Source: Burkholderia cepacia
GTDB lineage: Bacteria > Pseudomonadota > Gammaproteobacteria > Burkholderiales > Burkholderiaceae
Direction of reading: 5' to 3'
Length of the DNA stretch: 64,000 nucleotides
NCBI RefSeq assembly: GCF_029962485.1
Contig: NZ_CP073637.1
Location: forward strand, 3,286,001-3,350,000
In this document: positions 53,068-61,797 of the stretch, one piece after another
Layout: each line of letters opens with the position of its first letter
How positions within the stretch are numbered: position 1 is the stretch's first letter
Notes under the pieces: generated by a model
Told to the model about the DNA's origin: nothing
The model's input: the letters and a program-made list of their open reading frames with translations, nothing else
Database searches by the model: none
Position numbers and translations under genes: made by a program

Positions 53068-54087
53068 ATGGGTACGACCATTCGCGATGTGGCGCGGGCG
53101 GCCGAGGTCTCGATCGGCACCGTCTCCCGTGCACTGAAGAACCAGCCGGGCCTGTCCGAAGCCACGCGTGCGCGCATCGTCGAGATCGCGCAGCAGCTCG
53201 GCTACGATCCCGCCCAGTTGCGGCCGCGCATCCGCCGGCTCACCTTCCTGCTGCACCGCCAGCACAACCGCTTTCCCGCCAGCCCGTTCTTCTCGCACGT
53301 GCTGCACGGCGTCGAGGACGCGTGCCGCGAGCGCGGCATCGTGCCGACGCTGCTGACGGTCGGCCCGAACGACGACGTGCTGCGCCAGATGCGCCCGCAC
53401 GCGCCCGACGCGATCGCGGTCGCCGGCTTCATCGAGCCCGAGACGATCGAGGCGCTGGCTGCGACCGGCCGGCCGCTCGTGCTGATCGACCTGTGGGCGC
53501 CCGGGCTGCGTTCGGTCAACATCGACAACGCGACGGGTGCCGCGCTCGCGATGCGCCACCTGCTCGCCACCGGCCGCACGCGGATCGCGTTCATCGGCGG
53601 CTCGCCCGCGCACTACAGCATCGCGCAGCGCGCGATCGGCTACCGGCGCGCGTTCTTCGAAGCCGGGCGACTGTTCGATCCCGCCTACGAGGTGACGATC
53701 GACGCGGGGCTCGACCCCGACACGGGCGCCTCGCGTGCGATGGAGCAACTGCTCGACGCGCCGGGCCCGCGCCCCGAAGCCGTGTTCGCGTACAACGACG
53801 CGGCCGCGCTCGCCGCGCAGCGCGTGTGCACCGCGCGCGGCCTGCGGATTCCGGACGACATCGCGATCGTCGGCTTCGACAACATCCCGGCCGCCGCGCA
53901 CGCGAGCCCGCCGCTCACGACGCTCGCGGTCGACAAGGAAGCGCTCGGCCGCCGCGGCGTCGAGTTGCTGCTCGCCGACTCGCCCGAGCGCACCGAGATC
54001 TCCCTGCCCGTCGAGCTGATCGTGCGGGCCAGCAGCCAGCCCGCCGCCTCCCCGGCACTCGATACCGCAATGGCCAACGAATCATGA
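53068..54087 (+). CDS. LacI-family transcriptional regulator
   Basis: A 339-residue regulator. The helix-turn-helix and hinge are TIRDVARAAEVSIGTVSRALKN (about 4-25) with LGYDPAQLRPRIRR; the sugar-binding domain has IRVSSxx-like segments including AFIGGSPAHYSIAQRAIGYRRAF and AIVGFDNIPAAAHASPPLTTL. First gene of a three-gene operon; its stop overlaps the epimerase start (ATGA). It probably represses the operon in the absence of its sugar. Confidence 0.94.
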   Translation: MGTTIRDVARAAEVSIGTVSRALKNQPGLSEATRARIVEIAQQLGYDPAQLRPRIRRLTFLLHRQHNRFPASPFFSHVLHGVEDACRERGIVPTLLTVGPNDDVLRQMRPHAPDAIAVAGFIEPETIEALAATGRPLVLIDLWAPGLRSVNIDNATGAALAMRHLLATGRTRIAFIGGSPAHYSIAQRAIGYRRAFFEAGRLFDPAYEVTIDAGLDPDTGASRAMEQLLDAPGPRPEAVFAYNDAAALAAQRVCTARGLRIPDDIAIVGFDNIPAAAHASPPLTTLAVDKEALGRRGVELLLADSPERTEISLPVELIVRASSQPAASPALDTAMANES

Positions 54088-55364
54088 ACATGCCCCCGGT
54101 CCAACCCTGCACGGCCGCGCCGGCCGCCCACACGCAAGCCGCACCGTTCGTCGCGAGCTTCCGCGATCCGTCGTTCCTGCTGTCGCACATCGAGGACACG
54201 CTGCGCTTCTACGCGACCAACGCGTTCGATCCGACCGGCGGCTTCTACCATTACTTCCGCGACGACGGCAGCATCTACAACCGCACATCGCGCCACCTCG
54301 TCAGCAGCTGCCGGTTCGTCTTCAACTACGCGATGGCATACCGGCATTTCGGCGATCCGCGCCACCTGGAATACGCGCGCCACGGGCTGCGCTTCCTGCG
54401 CGACGCGCACTGGGATGCCGAACTGCAGGGCTACGACTGGGAACTCGACTGGCGCGACGGCGCGAAGCGCGAGACGCTTGACGGCACGCGCCACTGCTAC
54501 GGGCTCGCGTTCGTGCTGCTCGCGGCCTCGCACGCGACGATGGCCGGCATCGACGAGGCGCGCCCGCTGATCGCGGCGACCTACGAGCTGGCCGAGCACC
54601 GCTTCTGGGATGCGGCCGCGGGCCTGTATGCGGACGACGCGACGCCGAACTGGATCGTGTCGTCGTACCGCGGCCAGAACGCGAACATGCACATGACCGA
54701 GGCGCTGCTCGCCGCCTACGAGGCGACCGGCCATCTCACGTACCTCGATCGCGCGGAAAAGCTCGCGTCCCACGTCACGCAGCGCCAGGCCGCGCTGTCG
54801 GGCGGGCTCGTGTGGGAGCACTACCATGCGGACTGGTCGGTCGACTGGGACTACAACAAGGAAGACAGCTCGAACATCTTTCGCCCGTGGGGCTTCCAGC
54901 CCGGGCACCAGACCGAATGGGCGAAGCTGCTGCTGATCCTCGAGCGGCACCGCCCGCTCGACTGGCTCGTGCCGCGCGCGGCCGAGCTGTTCGACGCGGC
55001 GCTCACGCATGCATGGGACGCCGATCACGGCGGCCTGTACTACGGCTTCGGCCCCGACTTCACGATCTGCGACCACAACAAGTACTTCTGGGTGCAGGCG
55101 GAAACCTTCGCGGCGGCCGCGATGCTCGGCGCGCGCACCGGCAGCGAACGCTTCTGGGACTGGTACGACGAGATCTGGCGCTACAGCTGGACGCATTTCG
55201 TCGATCACCGCTACGGCGCGTGGTACCGGATCCTCACCTGCGACAACCGCAAGTACAGCGACGAGAAGAGCCCGGCCGGCAAGACCGACTATCACACGAT
55301 GGGCGCGTGCTACGACGTGCTCGCGACCCTCGCGCACACCGCACGCAGCGAGCCGACGCAATGA
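54084..55364 (+). CDS. AGE-family epimerase/isomerase (mannose isomerase-like)
   Basis: A 426-residue (alpha/alpha)6-barrel protein of the N-acylglucosamine 2-epimerase superfamily. Marks: GGFYHYFRDDGSIYNRTSRHLVSSCRFVFNYA, the His-containing RHCYGLAFVLLA, YRGQNANMHMTEALLAAYE, FRPWGFQPGHQTEWAKLLLIL and KYFWVQAETFAAA. These fit aldose-ketose isomerases such as mannose isomerase or YihS. Coupled to lacI and kinase genes by 4-base overlaps. With the kinase next door, conversion of a free aldose (for example mannose) to fructose is a sensible reading. Confidence 0.88.
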   Translation: MNMPPVQPCTAAPAAHTQAAPFVASFRDPSFLLSHIEDTLRFYATNAFDPTGGFYHYFRDDGSIYNRTSRHLVSSCRFVFNYAMAYRHFGDPRHLEYARHGLRFLRDAHWDAELQGYDWELDWRDGAKRETLDGTRHCYGLAFVLLAASHATMAGIDEARPLIAATYELAEHRFWDAAAGLYADDATPNWIVSSYRGQNANMHMTEALLAAYEATGHLTYLDRAEKLASHVTQRQAALSGGLVWEHYHADWSVDWDYNKEDSSNIFRPWGFQPGHQTEWAKLLLILERHRPLDWLVPRAAELFDAALTHAWDADHGGLYYGFGPDFTICDHNKYFWVQAETFAAAAMLGARTGSERFWDWYDEIWRYSWTHFVDHRYGAWYRILTCDNRKYSDEKSPAGKTDYHTMGACYDVLATLAHTARSEPTQ

Positions 55365-56269
55365 GCGGCGGCACGTTTCCGGCTTTCGTGTCGGCGGGCG
55401 ACATCCTGACCGACATGGTGCGCGCGGGCGATGCGCAATGGACCTCGGTGCCGGGCGGCGCCGGCTGGAACGTCGCGCGCGCGGTCGCGCGGCTCGGCGT
55501 GCCGAGCGCGCTCGCGGGTTCGATCGGCGAAGACTGCTTCTCCGACGAACTGTGGCGCACGAGCGAAGCAGCCGGGCTCGACCTGCGTTTCCTGCAGCGC
55601 GTCGCACGGCCGCCGCTGCTCGCGATCGTCCACGAGACGCGCCCGCCCGCGTACTTCTTCATCGGCGAAGCGAGCGCCGATCTCGCGTTCGATCCCGCGC
55701 GGCTGCCGGCCGGCTGGACCGGCCACGTGAAATGGGCGCATTTTGGCTGCATCAGCCTCGTGCGCGAGCCGCTCGCAGGCACGTTGGCCGCGCTCGCGGC
55801 CGATCTGCACGCACGCGGCGTGAAGATCAGCTTCGATCCGAACGTGCGGAACCTGATGACGGCCGCGTACCGGCCGACGCTGGAGAAAATGGCGGCGCTC
55901 GCCGACCTGATCAAGGTGTCCGACGAAGACCTGCGGCACCTGTTCGGCGGCGACGGCCCCGACGCGATCGCGGCGGTGCGTGCGCTGAACCCGCGCGCGG
56001 CCGTTCTCGTCACGCGCGGCGCGCAGGCCGCGACGCTCTACGCGGACGGCGACGTGCACGAGGCCAGCCCGCCGCGCGTCGAGGTGGCCGACACCGTCGG
56101 CGCGGGCGATGCATCGATCGGCGGCATGCTGTTCAGCCTGATGGCCGCGCCGCAGCGCACGTGGCGCGAGCATCTCGTGTTCGCGCTGGCGGCCGGCGCC
56201 GCCGCGTGCCGGCATACGGGCGCGCATGCGCCGACGCTCGACGAGGTCGTCGCACTGATCGAACGCTGA
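55361..56269 (+). CDS. PfkB-family sugar kinase (fructokinase-like)
   Basis: A 302-residue ribokinase-type kinase. The N-terminal PGGAGWNVARAVARLG segment and the C-terminal DTVGAGDASIGGMLF with the catalytic Asp at about 250 are the two PfkB signatures. It likely phosphorylates the ketose made by the upstream epimerase/isomerase, giving fructose-6-phosphate. The start overlaps the epimerase stop (ATGA). Confidence 0.9.
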   Translation: MSGGTFPAFVSAGDILTDMVRAGDAQWTSVPGGAGWNVARAVARLGVPSALAGSIGEDCFSDELWRTSEAAGLDLRFLQRVARPPLLAIVHETRPPAYFFIGEASADLAFDPARLPAGWTGHVKWAHFGCISLVREPLAGTLAALAADLHARGVKISFDPNVRNLMTAAYRPTLEKMAALADLIKVSDEDLRHLFGGDGPDAIAAVRALNPRAAVLVTRGAQAATLYADGDVHEASPPRVEVADTVGAGDASIGGMLFSLMAAPQRTWREHLVFALAAGAAACRHTGAHAPTLDEVVALIER

Positions 56270-56277
56270 GGGAAAGA

Positions 56278-56304
56278 CGGTGACCGGACACTGTTCGGTC
56301 ACCG
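56278..56304 (+). terminator. Hairpin after the sugar kinase gene
   Basis: CGGTGACCG (56278-56286) pairs perfectly with CGGTCACCG (56296-56304), nine bases behind the stop. It lacks a T-run; probable 3' end of the sugar operon. Confidence 0.6.
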
Positions 56305-56369
56305 ATAAGCGACGCTGTACATGTTGCGCCGCAGTGCTACGATGAAGTGTCCTTTTGCGGGAGAGCACG

Positions 56370-56591
56370 ATGGACACGAACACGTTCACGAAAGGCATCT
56401 ACACGGCCAAGGCGCATACCCAGCATGCGGGCAACGGGCAGTTCCAGGGTTACGTGATCCTCGCGCGCGACGACGGGGACGACACCGAGAACACACGTTA
56501 CGACGTCCACTCGACGAGCCCCAGCGAGGAAGAGGCGTTCGACGAGGCGAAGGCGCTCGCGCACCGGATCCTCGGCGAGATCGAGCTGTAA
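56370..56591 (+). CDS. Small acidic protein of unknown function
   Basis: A 73-residue cytosolic protein. It reads TYVILARDD-like strands (GYVILARDDGDDTENTRYDV) and an acidic helix (SPSEEEAFDEAKALAHRIL). GGGAG precedes ATG 56370; a TTG at 56355 is less likely. It looks like the short conserved hypothetical proteins common in Burkholderia; function unknown. Confidence 0.7.
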   Translation: MDTNTFTKGIYTAKAHTQHAGNGQFQGYVILARDDGDDTENTRYDVHSTSPSEEEAFDEAKALAHRILGEIEL

Positions 56592-56616
56592 CGCGCCCCC
56601 CCCTTTTCGGCGCGGC

Positions 56617-56811
56617 TCAGAGCAGCCGCACCACCATCGATAGCAGCATCGTCAGCACCAGCGTCGACATGAACGGGAACGGGTAGCGCCGCCCGCCGAG
56701 CGTCAGCGTGACGTCGCCCGGCATCCGCCCGATGCCGAGCTTGCCGAGCCACGGCCAGCAGCGCGTCAGGATCATCACCGCGATGAACGTCGTCAACAGC
56801 CAGCGCAGCAT
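56617..56811 (-). CDS. DUF2905 small membrane protein
   Basis: A 64-residue protein of the DUF2905 family: two hydrophobic helices (LLTTFIAVMILTRCWPWL and STLVLTMLLSMVVRLL) with the conserved GRMPGDVTL and YPFPF between them. Function unknown. Its start is 12 bases behind the stop of the MidA gene, same strand, so the two are co-transcribed. Confidence 0.88.
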   Translation of the reverse strand: MLRWLLTTFIAVMILTRCWPWLGKLGIGRMPGDVTLTLGGRRYPFPFMSTLVLTMLLSMVVRLL

Positions 56812-56823
56812 GCGGGGCTCCCG

Positions 56824-58017
56824 TCAGAGTGCGTGCGAGCGGTCGCCGCGCGCGAACGCGTCGAGCGTGCCGTCGATACCGCGCGAGAACGCGATCACCT
56901 TGAACAGTTCGCCCATTTCGGCTTCCGAGATCAGCTTCTGCACCGCGTTCGCGGCCGGCAGGAACGCGTGGATGTCGGACGGATCGATCGCGGCCAGCGC
57001 GTCGGTAATGCCCGCGTTCAGCAGGAAGCGCGCCTGCGACGTGTAGCCGAGCAGGTCGGCGCCGGTCGCGACAGCCGCGTCGTAGATGCCGGTGAATTCG
57101 ACGTGTGCGGTGATGTCCTGCAGCCCCGGGTACAGGAACGGGTCGTCGTGTGCATGGTGGCGGTAGTGGCACATCAGCGTGCCGCGGTCGCGCTGCGGAT
57201 GGTAGTACTCGTGCGCCGGAAAGCCGTAGTCGACCAGCAGCACCGCGCCGCGCCCGAGCATCGTGCAGACGGTGCGCGTGAACGCCAGCGCGGCCTCGTG
57301 CGTCTCGGTCACGTAACCGTCGTGCGCGTCGTCGAAACCCGCGAGCACCGGCGGCAGGCCGGCCGGCGCGGCGGGTCGGTCGTCGAACACGAACGCCTGG
57401 CGCGCGTCGAGCGCGACACCGCGCTCTTGCCATGCGCCGCCCGCCTTCGCGAACAGCCGCACGGGCATCGCATCGAGCACCTCGTTGCCGACCACGACGC
57501 CGTCGAACCGTTCGGGCAGCGCGTCGAGCCAGCGCACCTTCGCGGCGAGCGCCGGCGCGGCGGCCTCGATCGTGTCGCGCTGCCGTTCGCGCAGCTCGCC
57601 GGACAGGTCGACGATCAGGTATTCGTCGAGTTCGACGCCCTGCGCGTCGAGCGCGGCGAGCAGCCCGGCCGCGAGCTTGCCCGTGCCGGCGCCGAATTCC
57701 ATCACGCGGCGCGTATCGCTCGCCGCGAGCGCTTCCGCGACCGGTTGCGCGAGCGTCTGCGCGAACAACGGCGACAGCTCGGGCGCGGTGACGAAGTCGC
57801 TGCCGTCGTCGGCGCGGCGCCCGAACTTGCGTGCGCCGCCGCTGTAATAGCCGAGGCCCGGCGCATACAGCGCGCGCTCCATAAAGCGGTCGAACGGCAG
57901 CCAGCCGCCGGCCGCCGCGATCTCGTCGCGCAGTTGCGCGGCAAGGGTTTCGGACTGCGCGAGCGCGTCAGGGCCGGGAGCAGGTAAACTAGCGGGTTCG
58001 TGAGCTTTCGGGTTCAT
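56824..58017 (-). CDS. MidA/NDUFAF7-type SAM-dependent methyltransferase
   Basis: A 397-residue class I methyltransferase of the DUF185/NDUFAF7 family. GLGYYSGG and DFVTAPELSPLF lead to the SAM motif MEFGAGTGKL (106-115), then VGNEVLDAMPV and the late LLVDYGFPAHEYYHPQR and GLQDITAHVEFT. In mitochondria NDUFAF7 methylates a complex I arginine; the bacterial target is not established. Divergent from the SDR-like gene, 13 bases apart start to start. Confidence 0.92.
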   Translation of the reverse strand: MNPKAHEPASLPAPGPDALAQSETLAAQLRDEIAAAGGWLPFDRFMERALYAPGLGYYSGGARKFGRRADDGSDFVTAPELSPLFAQTLAQPVAEALAASDTRRVMEFGAGTGKLAAGLLAALDAQGVELDEYLIVDLSGELRERQRDTIEAAAPALAAKVRWLDALPERFDGVVVGNEVLDAMPVRLFAKAGGAWQERGVALDARQAFVFDDRPAAPAGLPPVLAGFDDAHDGYVTETHEAALAFTRTVCTMLGRGAVLLVDYGFPAHEYYHPQRDRGTLMCHYRHHAHDDPFLYPGLQDITAHVEFTGIYDAAVATGADLLGYTSQARFLLNAGITDALAAIDPSDIHAFLPAANAVQKLISEAEMGELFKVIAFSRGIDGTLDAFARGDRSHAL

Positions 58018-58030
58018 CCCGGCATTGTAA

Positions 58031-58774
58031 ATGACCGTTTCAGCCGATACGTCGACCCCGCGCGTGGTGCTCGTCACGGGCGCCCTGGGCAGCGCGGCCG
58101 ACGCCGCGTCGATCGGCCGTGCGCTCGCGACCGGTTTCGCGCGCCGCGGCTGGGACGTCGCGCTGCAGCGCAGCCAAGGCGCGCCGCGCGCGGCCGCCGA
58201 TGCGCTCGTCGCCGAAGTCGCGGCGCTCGGCCGCCGCGCGGCCGTGCTCGACGCCGATCTGGCCCTGGAAGCCGATGCGACCGCGCTCGTCGCCGCGTGC
58301 GGCGAAGCGCTCGGCCGGCCCGCGTGCGCGGTGTTCGTCAGCGCCAGCGCGGGCGACGACGACGCGCAGACGGTGGACGCCGCGTCGCTCGCCGGCGCGC
58401 TCGCGCGCAACGTGACGGCGCCGCTCGCGCTGGCCCGCGCGCTCGCCGATGCAACACCCGACGCCGCGCGCGAGCGTGAAGCGCTGCGCGCGTGCGCGAT
58501 CCACGTGCTGGATCAGGCCCTGTTTCACCCGGCACCGGCGCAGCTGTCTCACGCGCTGATGCAGGCCGCGCTGAACCGCGCGACGTCCGCGCTGGCGGTG
58601 GCGCTTGCGCCCAAGGTGCGGGTCGCGGCGCTCGTGCGCGGCCACGCGCCGCACGCGGACGACATCGCGGCGGCCGCCTGCTATCTCGCAAGCGCGCCCG
58701 GCGTCACGGGCGCGACGCTGACCGTCGACGGCGGCGAGCACCTCGTGCCGCCCGCCGCCGGCCCGAATGAATGA
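58031..58774 (+). CDS. SDR-fold protein with degenerate catalytic residues
   Basis: A 247-residue Rossmann-fold protein of the SDR family, upstream of folB. It keeps the fold pattern (VVLVTGALG, AVLDADLAL, NVTAPLALARAL, GVTGATLTVDGGEHL), but the glycine motif is broken by an insertion (GALGSAADAASIG) and the YxxxK pair is replaced: H174 and Q178 stand where Tyr and Lys should be (SHALMQAALN). So normal oxidoreductase chemistry is unlikely. Position beside folB recalls FolM-type pteridine reductases; it may be a decayed or regulatory relative. Confidence 0.8.
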   Translation: MTVSADTSTPRVVLVTGALGSAADAASIGRALATGFARRGWDVALQRSQGAPRAAADALVAEVAALGRRAAVLDADLALEADATALVAACGEALGRPACAVFVSASAGDDDAQTVDAASLAGALARNVTAPLALARALADATPDAAREREALRACAIHVLDQALFHPAPAQLSHALMQAALNRATSALAVALAPKVRVAALVRGHAPHADDIAAAACYLASAPGVTGATLTVDGGEHLVPPAAGPNE

Positions 58775-58852
58775 ACTGCGCGGATCGCGCGGCCTGACTG
58801 CCGCCGCCCGCGCCGCTTTGCGTGCGCGCACGCCAATTTGACTGGGACGACC

Positions 58853-59257
58853 ATGTTTTCCGCTCTCCTGCACCCCCGCCTCGCGGATTGCCGCAGGCTC
58901 TACCTGCGCGACTACGAGGTGCACATCAACATCGGGGCCTTCGAACACGAGAAGCGCGGCGAGCAGCGCGTCGTCATCAACGTCGACCTGTTCGTGCCGC
59001 TCGCGCTGTCCACCCCCGTCGACGACCGGCTGCATGAAGTCGTCGACTACGACCTGATGAAGCAGAGCGTCGCGCAGTGCGTGGCGCGCGGCCACATCCA
59101 TCTGCAGGAAACGCTGTGCGACGCGATCGCCGCGCACCTGCTGGCGCACGCTGCCGTGCGCGCGGTACGCGTCTGTACCGAGAAACCGGACGCCTATCCG
59201 GACTGCGACGCCGTCGGCGTCGAAGTCTTTCGCATCAAGGACGAGGAGCGCGCATGA
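58853..59257 (+). CDS. folB: Dihydroneopterin aldolase
   Basis: A 134-residue enzyme of folate synthesis that splits 7,8-dihydroneopterin into 6-hydroxymethyl-dihydropterin and glycolaldehyde. [23 protein letters not shown] with the conserved Glu, [13 protein letters not shown], and the late [21 protein letters not shown] with the catalytic Lys are present. ATG 58853 gives MFSALLHP; a TTG lies 15 bases upstream. The stop overlaps the ttcA start (ATGA). Confidence 0.93.
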   Translation: MFSALLHPRLADCRRLYLRDYEVHINIGAFEHEKRGEQRVVINVDLFVPLALSTPVDDRLHEVVDYDLMKQSVAQCVARGHIHLQETLCDAIAAHLLAHAAVRAVRVCTEKPDAYPDCDAVGVEVFRIKDEERA

Positions 59258-60246
59258 ACGCCCCCCACATGAATGACACGGCGGCCGATGCCGCCACCCT
59301 CGACGACGCCGCCCCGGCCGGCCGCCAGGCGCTGACGCGCCGCGAGCAGAAGGAAGCGTACGAGAACAACAAGCTGTACAAGCGGATCGTGCGCCAGGTC
59401 GGCCAGGCGATCGGCGACTACAACATGATCGAGCAGGGCGACAAGGTGATGGTGTGCCTGTCGGGCGGCAAGGACAGCTACGCGATGCTCGACGTGCTGC
59501 TGCGCCTGCGCGAGCGCGCGCCGATCGATTTCGACATCGTCGCGGTGAACCTCGACCAGAAGCAGCCGGGCTTCCCCGAGCACGTGCTGCCCGAGTACCT
59601 GAAGCAGGTCGGCGTGCCGTTCCACATCGAGAACCAGGATACCTACAGCATCGTCAAGCGGCTCGTGCCCGAAGGCAAGACGACCTGCTCGCTGTGCTCG
59701 CGGCTGCGCCGCGGGATCCTGTACCGCGTGGCCGGCGAGCTCGGCGCGACCAAGATCGCGCTCGGCCACCACCGCGACGACATCGTGCAGACACTGCTGC
59801 TCAACATGTTCTACGGCGGCAAGCTGAAGGGGATGCCGCCGAAGCTGCAGTCGGACGACGGCAAGAACATCGTGATCCGCCCGCTCGCGTACGTAAAGGA
59901 AACCGACCTCGAGAAATACGCGGAGCTGCGCGAATTCCCGATCATCCCGTGCAACCTGTGCGGCAGCCAGCCGAACCTGAAGCGCGCGGAAATGAAGGCG
60001 CTGATCCGCGACTGGGACAAGCGCTTCCCGGGCCGCGTCGAGAACATGTTCAACGCGCTCGCGAAGGTCGTGCCGTCGCACCTGATGGACACCACGCTGT
60101 ACCCGTTCCAGTCGCTGCGCGCGACGGGCGAAGCTGATCCGCAAGGCGACATCGCGTTCGACGAAGAACCGTGCGCATCGGGCGACGCCGCCGCCGTGTC
60201 GGGCACCGCCAAGCCGATTTCGATCGTCCAGTTCGACGACCTGTAA
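59254..60246 (+). CDS. ttcA: tRNA 2-thiocytidine(32) synthetase
   Basis: A 330-residue PP-loop enzyme that thiolates C32 of certain tRNAs. The PP-loop [11 protein letters not shown] begins at 69-70; the Fe-S cysteines are C145 and C148 ([10 protein letters not shown]) and C233 (with C236, CNLCGSQ). Downstream blocks [19 protein letters not shown] and [10 protein letters not shown] are typical. The N-terminus is about 25 residues longer than in E. coli. Coupled to folB by a 4-base overlap. Confidence 0.96.
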   Translation: MNAPHMNDTAADAATLDDAAPAGRQALTRREQKEAYENNKLYKRIVRQVGQAIGDYNMIEQGDKVMVCLSGGKDSYAMLDVLLRLRERAPIDFDIVAVNLDQKQPGFPEHVLPEYLKQVGVPFHIENQDTYSIVKRLVPEGKTTCSLCSRLRRGILYRVAGELGATKIALGHHRDDIVQTLLLNMFYGGKLKGMPPKLQSDDGKNIVIRPLAYVKETDLEKYAELREFPIIPCNLCGSQPNLKRAEMKALIRDWDKRFPGRVENMFNALAKVVPSHLMDTTLYPFQSLRATGEADPQGDIAFDEEPCASGDAAAVSGTAKPISIVQFDDL

Positions 60247-60341
60247 ACGGGGCCCGAACCCCTGCCGGAACGGCGCGCCAGCCGCCCGTTCCGGCGTTGC
60301 TGCCGCGCCGCAGCAGGCCCGGAACGACGGGGGCCGCATGC

Positions 60342-60347
60342 TAAAAT
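60342..60347 (+). promoter_or_regulatory. -10 element of glmU
   Basis: TAAAAT in the context TGCTAAAATGG lies 35 bases before the glmU start, the form common in front of Burkholderia housekeeping genes. No clear -35 box was found. Confidence 0.5.
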
Positions 60348-60381
60348 GGTCGGCTTCGAACTCCTCAAACTAGCTGGCGCC

Positions 60382-61743
60382 ATGAATATCGTGATTTTGG
60401 CGGCAGGCACTGGCAAGCGCATGCGTTCCGCGCTGCCGAAAGTGCTTCACCCCCTGGCCGGCAGGCCGCTCCTCTCCCACGTCATCGACACCGCGCGCAC
60501 GCTGCAGCCGTCCCGGCTGGTCGTCGTCGTCGGTCACGGCGCCGAGCAGGTCGAGGCCGCTGTCGCCGCGCCCGACGTCCAGTTCGCGGTGCAGGCCGAG
60601 CAGCTCGGCACTGGCCACGCGGTGCGCCAGGCGCTGCCGCTCCTCGATCCCGCGCAACCGACGCTCGTGCTGTACGGCGACGTGCCGCTCACCCGCGCGT
60701 CGACGCTGCAGCGTCTCGTCGATGCCGCGCGCGAGGGCCGCTACGGGATTCTGACCGTCACGCTCGACGATCCGACCGGCTACGGCCGCATCGTGCGCGA
60801 TGCATCGGGCTTCGTCACGCGCATCGTCGAGCAGAAGGACGCATCGCCGGACGAGCTGAAGATCGCCGAGATCAACACCGGCATCATCGTCACGCCGACG
60901 GCCCAGCTGTCGATGTGGCTCGGCGCGCTGAAGAACGAGAACGCGCAGGGCGAGTACTACCTGACCGACGTCGTCGAACTCGCGATCGAGGCCGGTTTCG
61001 AGGTCGTCACCGCGCAGCCCGACGAGGAATGGGAAACGCTCGGCGTGAACAGCAAGGCGCAGCTCGCGGAACTCGAGCGCATCCACCAGCGCAATATCGC
61101 CGATGCGCTGCTCGTCGACGGCGTCACGCTCGCCGATCCGGCGCGCCTCGACGTGCGCGGCACGCTGCGCTGCGGCCGCGACGTGTCGATCGACGTGAAC
61201 TGCGTGTTCGAAGGCAACGTGACGCTCGCCGACAACGTGACGGTCGGCGCGAACTGCGTGATCCGCAACGCGTCGGTCGGCGCGGGCACGCGCATCGACG
61301 CGTTCACGCACATCGACGGCGCCACGCTCGGCGCGCACACCGTGATCGGCCCGTACGCGCGACTGCGCCCCGGCGCGCAGCTCGCGGACGAAGCGCACGT
61401 CGGCAACTTCGTCGAGGTGAAGAACGCGGTGATCGGCCACGGCTCGAAGGCGAACCACCTCACGTACATCGGCGACGCCGACATCGGCGCGCGCGTGAAC
61501 ATCGGCGCGGGCACGATCACCTGCAACTACGACGGCGCGAACAAGTTCCGTACCGTGATCGAGGACGACGTGTTCGTCGGCTCCGACACGCAGCTCGTCG
61601 CGCCCGTGCGCGTCGGCCGCGGCGTGACGATCGCCGCAGGCACGACGATCTGGAAGGACGTGGCCGACGGCGTGCTCGCGTTGAACGAGAAGACCCAGAC
61701 CGCGAAGAGCGGCTACGTTCGCCCGGTCAAGAAGAAGAGCTGA
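60382..61743 (+). CDS. glmU: Bifunctional UDP-GlcNAc pyrophosphorylase / glucosamine-1-phosphate acetyltransferase
   Basis: A 453-residue enzyme making UDP-GlcNAc for peptidoglycan and lipid A. The N-terminal nucleotidyltransferase has [22 protein letters not shown] (about 5-26), LYGDVPL and EINTGI; the C-terminal left-handed beta-helix carries the hexapeptide turns and the acetyltransferase site ([34 protein letters not shown]). ATG 60382 matches the usual MNIVIL start. It is followed by glmS after 54 bases that form a GC hairpin (61751-61773). Confidence 0.97.
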   Translation: MNIVILAAGTGKRMRSALPKVLHPLAGRPLLSHVIDTARTLQPSRLVVVVGHGAEQVEAAVAAPDVQFAVQAEQLGTGHAVRQALPLLDPAQPTLVLYGDVPLTRASTLQRLVDAAREGRYGILTVTLDDPTGYGRIVRDASGFVTRIVEQKDASPDELKIAEINTGIIVTPTAQLSMWLGALKNENAQGEYYLTDVVELAIEAGFEVVTAQPDEEWETLGVNSKAQLAELERIHQRNIADALLVDGVTLADPARLDVRGTLRCGRDVSIDVNCVFEGNVTLADNVTVGANCVIRNASVGAGTRIDAFTHIDGATLGAHTVIGPYARLRPGAQLADEAHVGNFVEVKNAVIGHGSKANHLTYIGDADIGARVNIGAGTITCNYDGANKFRTVIEDDVFVGSDTQLVAPVRVGRGVTIAAGTTIWKDVADGVLALNEKTQTAKSGYVRPVKKKS

Positions 61744-61797
61744 ACCTTTTGCGGGCGCCCCGGCGGCGCCCGCGTCGACTTACAGGATTGACCATTC

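Noticed and set aside
61744..61797. glmS ribozyme/riboswitch
   Set aside because: The glmU-glmS spacer is only 54 bases with a simple GC hairpin, far too short for the ribozyme fold.
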